From positions 248,001 to 312,000 of the forward strand of contig NZ_QFDM01000002.1 in the NCBI RefSeq assembly GCF_023702065.1: 64,000 nucleotides of DNA, in the 5' to 3' direction. This stretch comes from Methanoculleus oceani (GTDB lineage: Archaea; Halobacteriota; Methanomicrobia; Methanomicrobiales; Methanoculleaceae). Each line of letters begins with the position of its first letter. Within the stretch, counting starts at the first letter, position 1. This document shows positions 9,681 to 18,330 of the stretch, in pieces. The position numbers were made by a program, and so were the translations under genes. The notes under the pieces were generated by a model, which searched no databases, was not told the origin of the DNA, and saw only the letters and a list, made by a program, of their open reading frames with translations.

Positions 9681-9863
9681 ATGAATCTACGGGTTCTTGA
9701 GGTGCTGGTCGCATTCGGGTGCCTTGCACTGTTTGTCATGCTGCTGGTGATGCTGCCCGGTCTGATGGCGGGGATGGAGGGGGTTGCATACGTCGTCGCG
9801 CTGGTCGCCTTTATCGCCGCGCTCAGTATCGCAGGCTACATGATCGATAAAAAGGTCGCTTAA
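9681..9863 (+). CDS. Small two-helix membrane protein
   Basis: Sixty residues made almost entirely of two transmembrane segments (VLVAFGCLALFVMLLVMLPG and VAYVVALVAFIAALSIAGYM), ending in the positively charged DKKVA. The open frame extends upstream, but the N-terminal part is not protein-like. A TATA-like ATAGAGATATAC about 25-30 bases before the ATG at 9681 and the lack of a ribosome site suggest a leaderless message. The function is unknown. Its stop overlaps the end of the convergent priL gene by 4 bases. Confidence 0.55.
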   Translation: MNLRVLEVLVAFGCLALFVMLLVMLPGLMAGMEGVAYVVALVAFIAALSIAGYMIDKKVA

Positions 9864-10867
9864 CCCCGCTTTTTCTTTATGTTTTTCCTGAGCCGGTAGT
9901 AACTCAGGGGATGGTTGACCCGTTCGCAGTCCTTATCCCGGTTGGCACAGAGCCCGAAGGTGCGCATGGTGGCGCACGACGGCGGGGTATACTCGGTGCC
10001 GCCCCGGCCGGAGATGTGCTCCACCTGGTACATCGTCATGTCCGGGTCGAAGTCGGGAGCCCGGGCGAATACGTCCGCTATCTGCGCGATGTTCATCCCG
10101 ATGGTATGGAGGAAGGACGTGATGGCGAACCGGCCCATATGCGTCAGGTTCGTTCCCGCGGTGATCGCCTGGATGAGCGCGCTGATGCAGGGCGGAAACG
10201 CCTCCTCCCTGACCTCGCCGAACTGCTCGAGAACCTGCTGCTGCTGCAGCGCCGAGATCTCTTTTGTAACGGGTTCGAAGCGTTCGCAGATCCCGGTCGG
10301 AATCCGGAGCGGGAGTTGATCGACGAGGATGACCCGGATCCGCTCCCGGATGAGTTCGTCGATCTCGCCCGGCCCAAGGTTCACGCCTCCCTGCCGGACG
10401 TCCCTGTTGACGAGCCGCCAGCGTTTATCGCGCAGGTGGGGCACCAGCTCCACGTAATCGGTGACCGGCAGGGTCGCGGTCCCGGTGCTGATCCCGATGC
10501 TCCAGGCAACGAACCGGCGGATCTCCGGGTCTTCGGTCGCAAGGAAGAACGATGCGCGTTCCGCTTCGTAGCGCGCAAGGCGGTCGATGAGCGATCGGTC
10601 GTTGATGCAGGAGACCAGCATCCGGGCAAGCGCATAGCTCGCGATCTCAAACTCGGGTTTGAGGTTCTGCGTAGTCTCTTCCCCAAACTCCTTCTTGAAC
10701 GTCAGCGCAGCGATGACCCGCTCCTTTGCCCGCTCGAGCGCCGCGGCGCCCGGGCTGCTTGCGAGAAAATCTTCGAGCGACTCAACGTGCCGGCGGGCCA
10801 GCTGCTGCGATTCTTTCAAAAAGGGGTATTTGATGAGTTCTTTGCGGTCGAGTACAATATCCATCAA
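9860..10867 (-). CDS. priL: DNA primase large subunit PriL
   Basis: Non-catalytic subunit of archaeal primase that positions PriS and carries a 4Fe-4S cluster. The 335-residue protein opens with DRKELIKYPFLKESQQLA, typical of the PriL helical domain. Cysteines suited to the cluster are in FPPCISALIQA, in PPSCATMRTFGLC and in DKDCERVNHPLSYY, the expected C-terminal layout. Its start codon overlaps the pcn stop by 4 bases (ATGA), linking primase to the clamp in one operon. Confidence 0.92.
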   Translation of the reverse strand: MMDIVLDRKELIKYPFLKESQQLARRHVESLEDFLASSPGAAALERAKERVIAALTFKKEFGEETTQNLKPEFEIASYALARMLVSCINDRSLIDRLARYEAERASFFLATEDPEIRRFVAWSIGISTGTATLPVTDYVELVPHLRDKRWRLVNRDVRQGGVNLGPGEIDELIRERIRVILVDQLPLRIPTGICERFEPVTKEISALQQQQVLEQFGEVREEAFPPCISALIQAITAGTNLTHMGRFAITSFLHTIGMNIAQIADVFARAPDFDPDMTMYQVEHISGRGGTEYTPPSCATMRTFGLCANRDKDCERVNHPLSYYRLRKNIKKKRG

Positions 10868-11607
10868 TCGGCCTCGATCCGAGGGGCAAGGAGGTACTCC
10901 ACGCGGCCTTTGCCGCCCGCAATGTCAAAGGCAAACCGTACCGGGTGATCGATGCCGAGGTAGACCTCCACCTCATTCGCGCGTGCCATGACCCGGCCCA
11001 TGTCCTTCAAGTAATCGATCGAGAAGAGGGAGCGGGCCCGCACCGGGTTCAGGGCGACGAGTTCGTCTTCGCCGAGCGCGAGTTTAATGTGGTCGGTGTC
11101 TCCCTCCGCCTCCATGTAGAAGGTCATGGTATCGGGGTCGATCCCGAGCGCGATCTTATCAGAGATGACGGCAGCCGCTTTGATGGCATTGTTCAGCGCG
11201 TCGCCCGAGATGACCGCTTTGCCGGGGAGTTCGATCCCCGGGGGGTTCGGATCTTTCCGGATGGTGTTGACGTCAAGGAGCGTGATCGAGTAGCGGTACC
11301 CGCCGAAACTCAGTTCTAGTTTCCGTTCTTCGTCGAGCAGGCTCAAGGTCAGCGCGTCGCCTTTCCCCATCATCCCGATGATGTTCTTCATCTTTGCGAT
11401 ATCCAGGCCCAGTTCTCCGGTCGTCGCCGAGAAAGAGGTGAACGCCGTGCTCTGGAGTTCCAGGGAGACCATGGCTACGTTTGCGGTGTCGACGGAACGT
11501 GTCCGGATCTGGTCCTCGGCCGTGTGTAGGCGGCATTCCGTCACCAGTGCGGCGATCGCGTCGATGGATTCCCGAAATATATCTGCATCAATCGTTGCCT
11601 TTAACAT
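10864..11607 (-). CDS. pcn: DNA polymerase sliding clamp (PCNA)
   Basis: Homotrimeric clamp for archaeal DNA polymerases. The 247-residue protein starts MLKATIDADIFRESIDAI and has two repeated clamp domains with an acidic linker region. The C-terminus GKGRVEYLLAPRI is the PCNA end. I chose the ATG at 11607, which follows AAAGGGGTC; the open frame extends 17 codons upstream but through the promoter. TATA-like GATTATATAC (11637-11646, minus strand) is well placed for this start. Confidence 0.95.
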   Translation of the reverse strand: MLKATIDADIFRESIDAIAALVTECRLHTAEDQIRTRSVDTANVAMVSLELQSTAFTSFSATTGELGLDIAKMKNIIGMMGKGDALTLSLLDEERKLELSFGGYRYSITLLDVNTIRKDPNPPGIELPGKAVISGDALNNAIKAAAVISDKIALGIDPDTMTFYMEAEGDTDHIKLALGEDELVALNPVRARSLFSIDYLKDMGRVMARANEVEVYLGIDHPVRFAFDIAGGKGRVEYLLAPRIEAD

Positions 11608-11636
11608 TGTGACCCCTTTATTAAACTCTCGTTGAA

Positions 11637-11646
11637 AGTATATAAT
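11637..11646 (-). promoter_or_regulatory. TATA box for the pcn-priL operon
   Basis: GATTATATAC read on the minus strand, about 30 bases before the pcn ATG, within the 248-base divergent region between pcn and rlmE. A second TATA-like CTATACATAATC at 11779-11790 could serve rlmE on the plus strand. Confidence 0.45.
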
Positions 11647-11855
11647 CACCTTTTTCATTATAGTGCTTTACGATCAAAACCGGCAGAAGGCCCGTGACGC
11701 TGGGTCGGGGGAGCGGTCGCGGCAGACGTGATCGCCCGCAACCCGGAACCGTATCATTCATGGTTAACCGCATCAAACACTATACATAATCTCCTTGATC
11801 GTGCCGGCGGTGCAGATAGCCGTCTGTCGGCCTTCAAGTGGAGGGTAATCTCGCG

Positions 11856-12467
11856 ATGGGTTCTCAATGGACAAAAGACAGCGTCTACAGAAAGGCGATG
11901 AAGGCGGGATACCGGGCACGGGCCGCCTATAAACTGCTGGATATCCAGCAGAGGAACGAGATCATCAGGCCGAGCGACAACGTCGTCGACCTCGGGGCTG
12001 CGCCGGGGAGCTGGCTGCAGGTGCTCCGCGACCTGACCGGAGGGAAGGTCATCGGCGTGGATCTCAACCCGATTGCGCCGATGGAGGGCGTCACCACCAT
12101 CGTCGGGGATTTCACCGATCCCCTCGTCCAGGAGCGCATCCGCGAGGAGGCAGGCGGGATCGTCAACGTCGTGGTCTCCGATGCCTCGCCGAAACTCTCC
12201 GGCCAGAAGAGTTACGACCAGGCTCGTGCGATCGGTCTCGGCGAGGACGCCCTGGCGTTTGCCTGCACGATCTTGAAGCCCGGCGGCAACATGGTGATAA
12301 AGTCGTTCCAGGGCGAGCTCTTCGGGGAGCTGATGGCCGAAGCCAGGAAGCACTTCTATTCCGTCCGGGGGTACAGGACGAAGGCGTCGCGGAGAGGAAG
12401 TGCCGAGACCTACATTATAGCAAAGAGTTTCAAGGGAAGATGCGATGGTGCTGAAGGACCCCTATAA
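11856..12467 (+). CDS. rlmE: 23S rRNA (uridine-2'-O)-methyltransferase RlmE
   Basis: FtsJ/RrmJ-family methyltransferase of 203 residues. The N-terminal basic stretch KAGYRARAAYKLLDIQ binds rRNA. Motif I is VVDLGAAPGSWLQVL, and the K-D-K-E tetrad is represented by the early lysine, the D in VVVSDASPKLSG, K in MVIKSFQGE and the E in SAETYIIAKSF. The ATG at 11856 is preceded by GGAGGGTAATCTCGCG, whose GGAGG is the best ribosome site; an in-frame GTG lies 18 bases upstream. Its end overlaps moaA by 23 bases. Confidence 0.92.
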   Translation: MGSQWTKDSVYRKAMKAGYRARAAYKLLDIQQRNEIIRPSDNVVDLGAAPGSWLQVLRDLTGGKVIGVDLNPIAPMEGVTTIVGDFTDPLVQERIREEAGGIVNVVVSDASPKLSGQKSYDQARAIGLGEDALAFACTILKPGGNMVIKSFQGELFGELMAEARKHFYSVRGYRTKASRRGSAETYIIAKSFKGRCDGAEGPL

Positions 12468-13323
12468 CCGGACCGTGACCAATCTCCGGATCAGCCTGAC
12501 CTCCCGGTGCAACCTGCGGTGCATCTACTGCCACGCAGAGGGCGAGGTGAGCCCGAAGGAGCAGATGAGTGCCGAGGATATCGCCGAACTGATGCGGGTG
12601 GGCGTGCAGTTCGGCGTTAAAAGCATCAAGTTCACCGGCGGAGAGCCCCTGCTCCGCCGTGACCTCGTCGATATCGTCCGCTCGGTGCCGCCGGGCGTCG
12701 AGTCCTCCCTGACGACGAACGGGACGCTGCTTGCGGCAAAGGCTGCGGAACTCAAAGAGGCCGGGCTTGCCCGGGTGAACGTCAGCCTCGACACCCTCCG
12801 TCCCGAGCGCTATCGCCAGATCACGGGGAAGGACTGCCTCGCGGACGTTCTCGCCGGGATCGACGCGGCGATCGAGGTCGGACTGACCCCGGTCAAACTC
12901 AACATGGTGCTCCTCGACGGCATCAACGAGGACGAGCTGGACGACTTCATGGCGTTCGTCAGGAGCAAACAGGACCTCATCCTCCAGGTCATCGAGCTGA
13001 TGGAGTTCAACGAGTGCAAGTTCCACGGGGACGTGGACAGCGTCGAGCAGGAACTGGACGAGCGGGCGACCCGGGTCGTCACCCGCAGGATGCATCACCG
13101 CAAAAAGTACTGCCTCGACGGCGCCGAGGTCGAGGTGGTCCGCCCCCTCCACAACACGGAGTTCTGCGCATTCTGCAACCGCCTGCGCGTGACCTCGGAC
13201 GGCAAACTCAAGCCCTGCCTCCTTCGGAGCGACAACCTGGTCGATACCGCGGGCAAGCACGGCAAGGAACTCGAGGACGCGTTCCGCGAAGCCGTCAGCA
13301 GGCGTGAGCCGTTCTTTGTTTGA
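12445..13323 (+). CDS. moaA: GTP 3',8-cyclase MoaA
   Basis: Radical SAM enzyme starting molybdopterin/tungstopterin synthesis, needed for formylmethanofuran and formate dehydrogenases of methanogens. The N-terminal cluster motif is RCNLRCIYCHAEG, with FTGGEPLLR (SAM binding) and NVSLDTLRPERY. The second cluster, which holds GTP, uses FCAFCNRLRVTSDGKLKPCL near the C-terminus. At 292 residues it matches the short archaeal form. It overlaps the rlmE stop by 23 bases, so the pair is co-transcribed. Confidence 0.92.
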   Translation: MVLKDPYNRTVTNLRISLTSRCNLRCIYCHAEGEVSPKEQMSAEDIAELMRVGVQFGVKSIKFTGGEPLLRRDLVDIVRSVPPGVESSLTTNGTLLAAKAAELKEAGLARVNVSLDTLRPERYRQITGKDCLADVLAGIDAAIEVGLTPVKLNMVLLDGINEDELDDFMAFVRSKQDLILQVIELMEFNECKFHGDVDSVEQELDERATRVVTRRMHHRKKYCLDGAEVEVVRPLHNTEFCAFCNRLRVTSDGKLKPCLLRSDNLVDTAGKHGKELEDAFREAVSRREPFFV

Positions 13324-13324
13324 A

Positions 13325-13693
13325 GCGATGTTCAGCCCTTTGGGCTGAACGGAGCTTGAGAAAACGCGAAGCGTTTTCGAGCAGCGACGCGTGCCCTGCC
13401 AAGCAGGCGGAGCCCAACCCTCCCTCAGGCCCGGAACACCCAATCCCCTTCCTTACCGTCCTCACCGCCGCCAGCGCCCGCCATTTTGCACCTGGCAGTG
13501 CTCTTGCTCCGTTCGCACCTTGGGTGCTCGAGCTCCGGCCATTCGTCCCGTCGCATTCCGTTGGAACGTCCCACCCTTCGGCCCGTCGCAGCTCGCACCT
13601 GCGGTGCTCACGCTCTGGACGTCCCGTCCATCGCGACTCGAAAACGCTTCGCGTTTTCTCAAGCTCCGTTCGGCCCGTTGGGCCGAACATCGC
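13325..13693. repeat. Hairpin-rich element with 57-nt inverted terminal repeats
   Basis: The bases 13325-13381 and the reverse complement of 13637-13693 are the same 57-nt sequence with five differences, enclosing 255 bases. Each arm holds two hairpins. One, GAAAACGC-GAA-GCGTTTTC, is unchanged in both. The other differs but stays paired (TTCAGCCC/GGGCTGAA against TTCGGCCC/GGGCCGAA), a compensatory A-T to G-C change. The interior has two more small hairpins, GCACC-N3-GGTGC, at 13515-13527 and 13595-13607. No transposase is encoded. Open frames here on both strands follow the repeats and are not genes. It fills the gap between moaA and the next gene. Confidence 0.85.
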
Positions 13694-13741
13694 TGCATCG
13701 AAGGAATATTATTTGAACCACTCTCCCCAATAGGAGAGAGT

Positions 13742-14251
13742 ATGCTGGAAGTGAACGAGTATGCCCGCGTCATGCAGAAACTGTATGGCAAATCGCTGAT
13801 CCTGGAGAGCCCTACCGAGTTTCATCCGGTGTTGCATTTCTACTTCACCGATGCCCTCGCCCACATCGACTTCACCCTCGGCATCCTGGCCTACAACTAC
13901 ATGTCGCCCCGGAATATCATGAGCATGGAGTATATGCGGTGGCGCCTGGACGAGGAGAAGGTCGGCGACCGGGTACACTTCCCCGGGTTCGTCAACTGGC
14001 TCAAGACCGAGCACCCGGAGAAGTTCGAGGAACTCCCGATGCTCTGGTCCGGCGTCTACGACAGCGACGACCCCGCCCAGTACCGGAGTTTCCGCATCGT
14101 GCTCAACCCCGACGACAAGAAGGCGATCCCGGCCGAGTACCTCTCGACGTTCATCGACGAGTTCTTTGATGCGAAATTCGTCAAACAACTCTACAATACC
14201 TCGGCGCTCGCCCGGCTCTTCGACGAGTTCGTGAGAAGCAGGTCTGCATAA
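13742..14251 (+). CDS. Conserved-looking protein of unknown function
   Basis: A 169-residue soluble protein beginning MLEVNEYARVMQKLYG, with an acidic, aromatic-rich sequence (FHPVLHFYFTDALAHIDFTL, MSMEYMRWRLDEEKVGD). No known domain is recognised. The ATG at 13742 is preceded by AGGAGAGAG. Its stop is 11 bases before the M20 peptidase start, so the two probably form an operon whose promoter lies just after the inverted-repeat element. Confidence 0.65.
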   Translation: MLEVNEYARVMQKLYGKSLILESPTEFHPVLHFYFTDALAHIDFTLGILAYNYMSPRNIMSMEYMRWRLDEEKVGDRVHFPGFVNWLKTEHPEKFEELPMLWSGVYDSDDPAQYRSFRIVLNPDDKKAIPAEYLSTFIDEFFDAKFVKQLYNTSALARLFDEFVRSRSA

Positions 14252-14262
14252 GGAGACCACGT

Positions 14263-15429
14263 ATGGATGTCGCCCGACTCACGTCATCGCTCATCCGGAT
14301 CAGGAGCGAGAACCCGCCGGGGAGCACGGCCGACCTCGTTGCGTTCATCGGGGAGTTCCTCGACTCGCTCGGGGTGAAGAACCGCATCGTCTCGCACCCC
14401 GGGGGGAGGGACAACCTCATCACGACCGAACCCGGCTCCCGGCTCCTCCTCTGCGGCCACGTCGACGTGGTCCCCGCCATCCCCGACGACTGGACGCACG
14501 ACCCCTGCAGCGGAGAGGTTGCCGACGGCTACGTCTGGGGAAGGGGCGCCACCGATATGAAAGGGGGATGCGCCGCCCTCCTCGCCGCCTACCGCGACGT
14601 CATCGAGAGCGGGGTGGAGCCGAAGGCCCAGTTCGCCTTCGTCTGCGACGAGGAGACCGGCGGGGAGCACGGCATCCGGGCGCTGCTTGCGCAGGACTTG
14701 TTCGAACCCCGCGACTGCCTGATCGCCGAACCGACGCCGGCGATGAGCCCGGCGGTCGGCCAGAAAGGCCTCTACCGGGTCGACCTCTCCTTCCGCGGCA
14801 GGCCGGGCCACAGTTCCCTCTATCCTCTCGTCGGGAAGAGCGCCGTCATGGCGGCGTTCGATCTCATCGACTACCTGCGGGAGGTCCACGCCCGCCCGTT
14901 CCCCCCCGGCGAAGACCTGCAGCCGCTCGTCGCCCAGTCGGCCCGCATCTTCCGCGAGATATTCGGGATCGAGGGAGGGGACAGCATCCTCACCCGGGTT
15001 ATGTTCAACCCCGGGCGTATCGAGGGCGGCGAGAAGGCGAACATCGTGGCAGAGCAGTGCCGGATGGAACTCGACGTCCGGGTGCCGTGGGGGTGCTCCC
15101 TCGACGACCTCCGGAGAGGCATCGCCGAACACGCCCCGGATGCCGCGATACGCGAGACGGACGTCGCCGAACCGACCCTGACGCCCCCGGACGCCCGGAT
15201 CGTCCGGACGGTCTGCACCGAGGTGGCACGGGTCTACGGGACGGCGGTGCCGTTCCTCCAGTGGGCGGCAAGCGACGCGAAGTACCTCCGGGATAAGGGC
15301 TTCGACGTCGTGGAGTACGGGCCGGGGGAGATCCCGACGCTGCACGCGGTGGACGAGCGGGTCAGCGTGGAGCAACTCGAGAAGGCGGTGGACGTCTACC
15401 GGGGCGTCATCCGGGCGTACTCCAGGTGA
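14263..15429 (+). CDS. M20 family metallopeptidase (ArgE/DapE-like deacylase)
   Basis: A 388-residue di-zinc hydrolase. The first metal motif is LLLCGHVDVVP, the bridging aspartate is in GRGATDMKGGCAALL, and the catalytic Glu-Glu is in FVCDEETGGEHG. The dimerisation-domain histidine motif is FRGRPGHSSLYP, and the final metal His is in PTLHAVDERVSVEQL. The family includes acetylornithine deacetylases, succinyl-diaminopimelate desuccinylases and dipeptidases; the substrate cannot be assigned. Confidence 0.85.
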   Translation: MDVARLTSSLIRIRSENPPGSTADLVAFIGEFLDSLGVKNRIVSHPGGRDNLITTEPGSRLLLCGHVDVVPAIPDDWTHDPCSGEVADGYVWGRGATDMKGGCAALLAAYRDVIESGVEPKAQFAFVCDEETGGEHGIRALLAQDLFEPRDCLIAEPTPAMSPAVGQKGLYRVDLSFRGRPGHSSLYPLVGKSAVMAAFDLIDYLREVHARPFPPGEDLQPLVAQSARIFREIFGIEGGDSILTRVMFNPGRIEGGEKANIVAEQCRMELDVRVPWGCSLDDLRRGIAEHAPDAAIRETDVAEPTLTPPDARIVRTVCTEVARVYGTAVPFLQWAASDAKYLRDKGFDVVEYGPGEIPTLHAVDERVSVEQLEKAVDVYRGVIRAYSR

Positions 15430-15466
15430 GACCTCCAAACCGTTTTTCCTGAAGGAGGCCTCCGGG

Positions 15467-16576
15467 TTATGCCCCCCTCCACGTGTAGTGCCTGTTCGCG
15501 GCATAGTTCCAGGCAAACGCGATGAATATTCCTGCAAGGTTCGCGACGAGGTAGTAGACCCCGGCAACGTCGGCAAGGAGGTAGAGGAGGCTCATATTGA
15601 TGACGAGCCCGGCCATCGAGACCGCCTGGAACGACCAAAAGCGCTGGAGATTCCCCCCGAGATTTTTTGCAGATTTAAACGTCCAGACGTCGTTCCAGAC
15701 GAAGTTGTTCACGATCGAGAGTTCGATCGCGATCGCGGCGGAGACGAGGTAGTAGAGACCGGCAATCTCGGTCAGGGCGTAGAGGAGCCCCATATTGACG
15801 AGTATCCCGGAGAGCCCGACGAGCCCGAACCGGACGACCTTCTCCCACTCCCGCGAGACCCGCCCGGACCGGCGCGTTATCGAGAAGCGGACGATGCCGG
15901 CGCACTGCCGGAGGTAGTCGATCACGGTGCCGGCCCGGAGCTTGCTCGCCCCCTCCTCGCGGTCCCTGAATACGAACGGTATCTCGACGACCGAACGCCA
16001 CCGGCCCCTGCCGAGGACTTCCATCAGGATCTTGTAGCCCCGCGGCGCAAGGGGAGCGCCGGAGACGACCTCGCGGCGCACGGCAAAGAATCCGCTCACG
16101 GGGTCGGTGACCGCCGGGAAGAGGATGCGCCCGAACGCGGTGGCCGAAAGCGATATGAGCCTCCGCGCAAGCGGCCAGTCCTCGATATCCCCGCCCTCCA
16201 TGTACCTGCTCCCGACGGCGATGTCCGCACCGTCCCGTATCGCTTCATAAAAGCGGGGGATGAGCTCCGGCGGATGCGAGAAGTCTGCGTCGATGACGAG
16301 CAGGATATCCGCGCTTGCCGCCCCGAACCCCTCGACGACCGATTGGGAGAGGCCGTGGTCCTCGCTGCGCACGATCAGCCGCACGTCGTCGGTTTTGCCG
16401 GCGATCTCCCCGACGATGGGGATCGTGCGGTCGCTCGAGCCGTCGTCCACCACCAGAATCTCGCCGCGGATGCCGCTCTTTGAGAAGGCTTCGCCGATCG
16501 CCTCGATGATCGCGGCGATATTCTCCTCCTCGTTGAAGGTCGGGACGATCACCGAGAGATCGTAGGCGTCAGCCAT
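15467..16576 (-). CDS. Dolichol-phosphate mannosyltransferase-like GT2 fused to a GtrA domain
   Basis: Residues 1 to about 230 form a family 2 glycosyltransferase: YDLSVIVPTFNEEENI, GEILVVDDGSSDRT, then LLVIDADFSHPPEL (DxD) and AVGSRYMEGGDIEDWPLARR, the DPM1 signature. Residues 240-369 are a four-helix GtrA-type membrane domain (FGLVGLSGILVNMGLLYALT, NNFVWNDVWTF). Such two-domain enzymes load a lipid carrier with a sugar on the cytoplasmic face. The next gene on the same strand, 12 bases away, is a membrane glycosyltransferase that could use that lipid-linked sugar. Confidence 0.88.
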   Translation of the reverse strand: MADAYDLSVIVPTFNEEENIAAIIEAIGEAFSKSGIRGEILVVDDGSSDRTIPIVGEIAGKTDDVRLIVRSEDHGLSQSVVEGFGAASADILLVIDADFSHPPELIPRFYEAIRDGADIAVGSRYMEGGDIEDWPLARRLISLSATAFGRILFPAVTDPVSGFFAVRREVVSGAPLAPRGYKILMEVLGRGRWRSVVEIPFVFRDREEGASKLRAGTVIDYLRQCAGIVRFSITRRSGRVSREWEKVVRFGLVGLSGILVNMGLLYALTEIAGLYYLVSAAIAIELSIVNNFVWNDVWTFKSAKNLGGNLQRFWSFQAVSMAGLVINMSLLYLLADVAGVYYLVANLAGIFIAFAWNYAANRHYTWRGA

Positions 16577-16588
16577 TGTGCTCTCCGT

Positions 16589-18079
16589 CTAGGCCGATAC
16601 GAAGAGGTAGATCTCCGTATACTGCCCATAACACTGCGTGTTCTCTTCGACCCAGTCCATTGCATCCCCCGGGGGGTTCGCGGCGAAGAGATCGGGGGTC
16701 ATCACGTAGAACGCACGCCGGCCGGGGTATCGGCCGCGGATCGCCGCGAGATCGTCCCCGGTCGTTGCCCCGATCTCGAGGGTCCGGTCGGTCGCGTTGC
16801 TGTAGTAGTAGTCGAGCGGCTGCGCCACGTAGGGCGGCAGCACGACGACGAGATCCTCATCCCCGGTCATCCCGTAGAGTTCTGCGGAGAACCCCCGCCA
16901 GTCGTTCTTCTGGGGTGTCGTGTAGTAGGTCGCAAGGAAGGGGGTGCTGATGAGGGCCGCCGCCGCGACGGCGAGGTAGACCGCCCTTCTGTCCCGGACG
17001 AGCGCGTAGAGCCCGGGATACGCCGATGCGATCCCGACGAAGTAGACCGGGAGGAGGTAGATGAGGTAGCGCGGGATCATCGGCATCCGCGAGGAGAGGG
17101 CGAGGCTTGCCGCCAGCGGGAGGATCAGCATGAGAAGGAGGAGGAGCGCCCCCTCCCGGTCCTCGCGCCGGGTGTAGGCGACGCCAAGCAGGAAGAGGAG
17201 GATGAAGGGCACCAGGACGAGGTCGCTCGACCCCGATGCCTGGAAGAGGGTCTGGTAGACGATCTCGATCCCCTGCATGCCGAACGTCGGGGCGGACGAC
17301 GTCCTCGCCCGGAAGAGGCCGAACGTCACGATGAGGAGAGGAAGGCTTGCGGCGACGAACGCGACGGCCGAGAGGGCCGGGTTCCTCGCGCTCCGGATGG
17401 TGCCGGCGCGGGTGGCGAGGGCGTGGAGAATGAGGACGGCGACCGGCACGATGGCGTAGAAGTGCATCCAGAATGCGGCTGCGGAGAAGAGCCCGAAGAG
17501 AACCCAGGAGCGGACCTCATCCGACCGGCTCGCCCGCACGTAGAAGAGCAGCGCGAGGGAGAAGAAGAAGAGCATCGGGGCGTATGCCCGGGCCTCCTGG
17601 GAGTAGAAGATATGGAAGGGCGAGAACGCGAGGAGGGCGGCGGCGATGAGCCCGACGTCTCGGTCCCGGAACTCTTTTCCGATGAGATATACGACCGGGA
17701 TCGTCAGGACGCCGAAGAGCGCGGGGAGCAGCCGGAGCACGAACTCGCTCTCCCCGAAGAAGAGCATCCCGTGCTCCAGCCAGTAGAAGAGCGGCGGGTT
17801 GAACTCTCCGGTGGCGGTGCTCTCCCAGATGCCGGCAAGCGTTTGCCGGGCGAACGTGAGTGTCGCGGCCTCGTCGAGCCACAGGGAGTTATATCCAAGG
17901 TTGTAGAGCCGTAGTAAGGCTCCGATACCCATGACGACCAGGAGACACCCGGTCCGGTCCGGGGGCGTTCGGTCGTTCTCGCGCCGGGTCGTTGCGCTCT
18001 CACGAGGGGTGCTGCCGCCACCCGGAATGGGCGTGTCGGGGCCTATGGATCGCTTCTTCTCTCTCTTCGCTGCTGTCAT
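16589..18079 (-). CDS. PMT/ArnT-type (GT39/GT83) membrane glycosyltransferase
   Basis: A 496-residue protein with about ten membrane segments. The first outer loop carries NSLWLDEAATLTFARQ, where the acidic residues expected of a GT-C catalytic site lie, and NPPLFYWLEHGMLFFGESEF follows. A soluble C-terminal part starts around residue 390 (GFSAELYGMTGDEDLVVVLP). I start at the ATG at 18079, because the 40 residues upstream do not look like protein and a TATA-like CATATTTAT lies about 30 bases upstream. It probably transfers sugars from a lipid carrier made by the DPM1-like neighbour to S-layer or other surface proteins. Confidence 0.85.
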   Translation of the reverse strand: MTAAKREKKRSIGPDTPIPGGGSTPRESATTRRENDRTPPDRTGCLLVVMGIGALLRLYNLGYNSLWLDEAATLTFARQTLAGIWESTATGEFNPPLFYWLEHGMLFFGESEFVLRLLPALFGVLTIPVVYLIGKEFRDRDVGLIAAALLAFSPFHIFYSQEARAYAPMLFFFSLALLFYVRASRSDEVRSWVLFGLFSAAAFWMHFYAIVPVAVLILHALATRAGTIRSARNPALSAVAFVAASLPLLIVTFGLFRARTSSAPTFGMQGIEIVYQTLFQASGSSDLVLVPFILLFLLGVAYTRREDREGALLLLLMLILPLAASLALSSRMPMIPRYLIYLLPVYFVGIASAYPGLYALVRDRRAVYLAVAAAALISTPFLATYYTTPQKNDWRGFSAELYGMTGDEDLVVVLPPYVAQPLDYYYSNATDRTLEIGATTGDDLAAIRGRYPGRRAFYVMTPDLFAANPPGDAMDWVEENTQCYGQYTEIYLFVSA

Positions 18080-18300
18080 CGGCCGAGCGATAGAGGTACG
18101 AACGTCCGATAAATATGTTCCTGCACAGGGTTTCGCGAATGTACGACATCTCCCGGGGAGTCGCTCGTGAAGGCACTCTTTTTTGATCCGGCCGTGCACT
18201 TTCCGGGATCATGCCGTAAAACCACGCTGGCTGCCAATGATATTTCTATCGGTTAATATCTATTGCTAAAATATTTCTCCGGAAATTCGAGAGTAAAAAC

Positions 18301-18308
18301 ATAAATAT
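18301..18308 (+). promoter_or_regulatory. TATA box for the lipoprotein gene
   Basis: ATAAATAT lies 23-30 bases before the GTG start at 18331, within a very AT-rich stretch (18240-18310). There is no ribosome site before the GTG, so the message is probably leaderless. Confidence 0.5.
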
Positions 18309-18330
18309 CTCTCTGCATAATCCCTCTACG

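Noticed and set aside
11754-12353. 199-codon minus-strand frame opposite rlmE
   Set aside because: The plus strand encodes a clear RlmE with all motifs; the antisense product has none.
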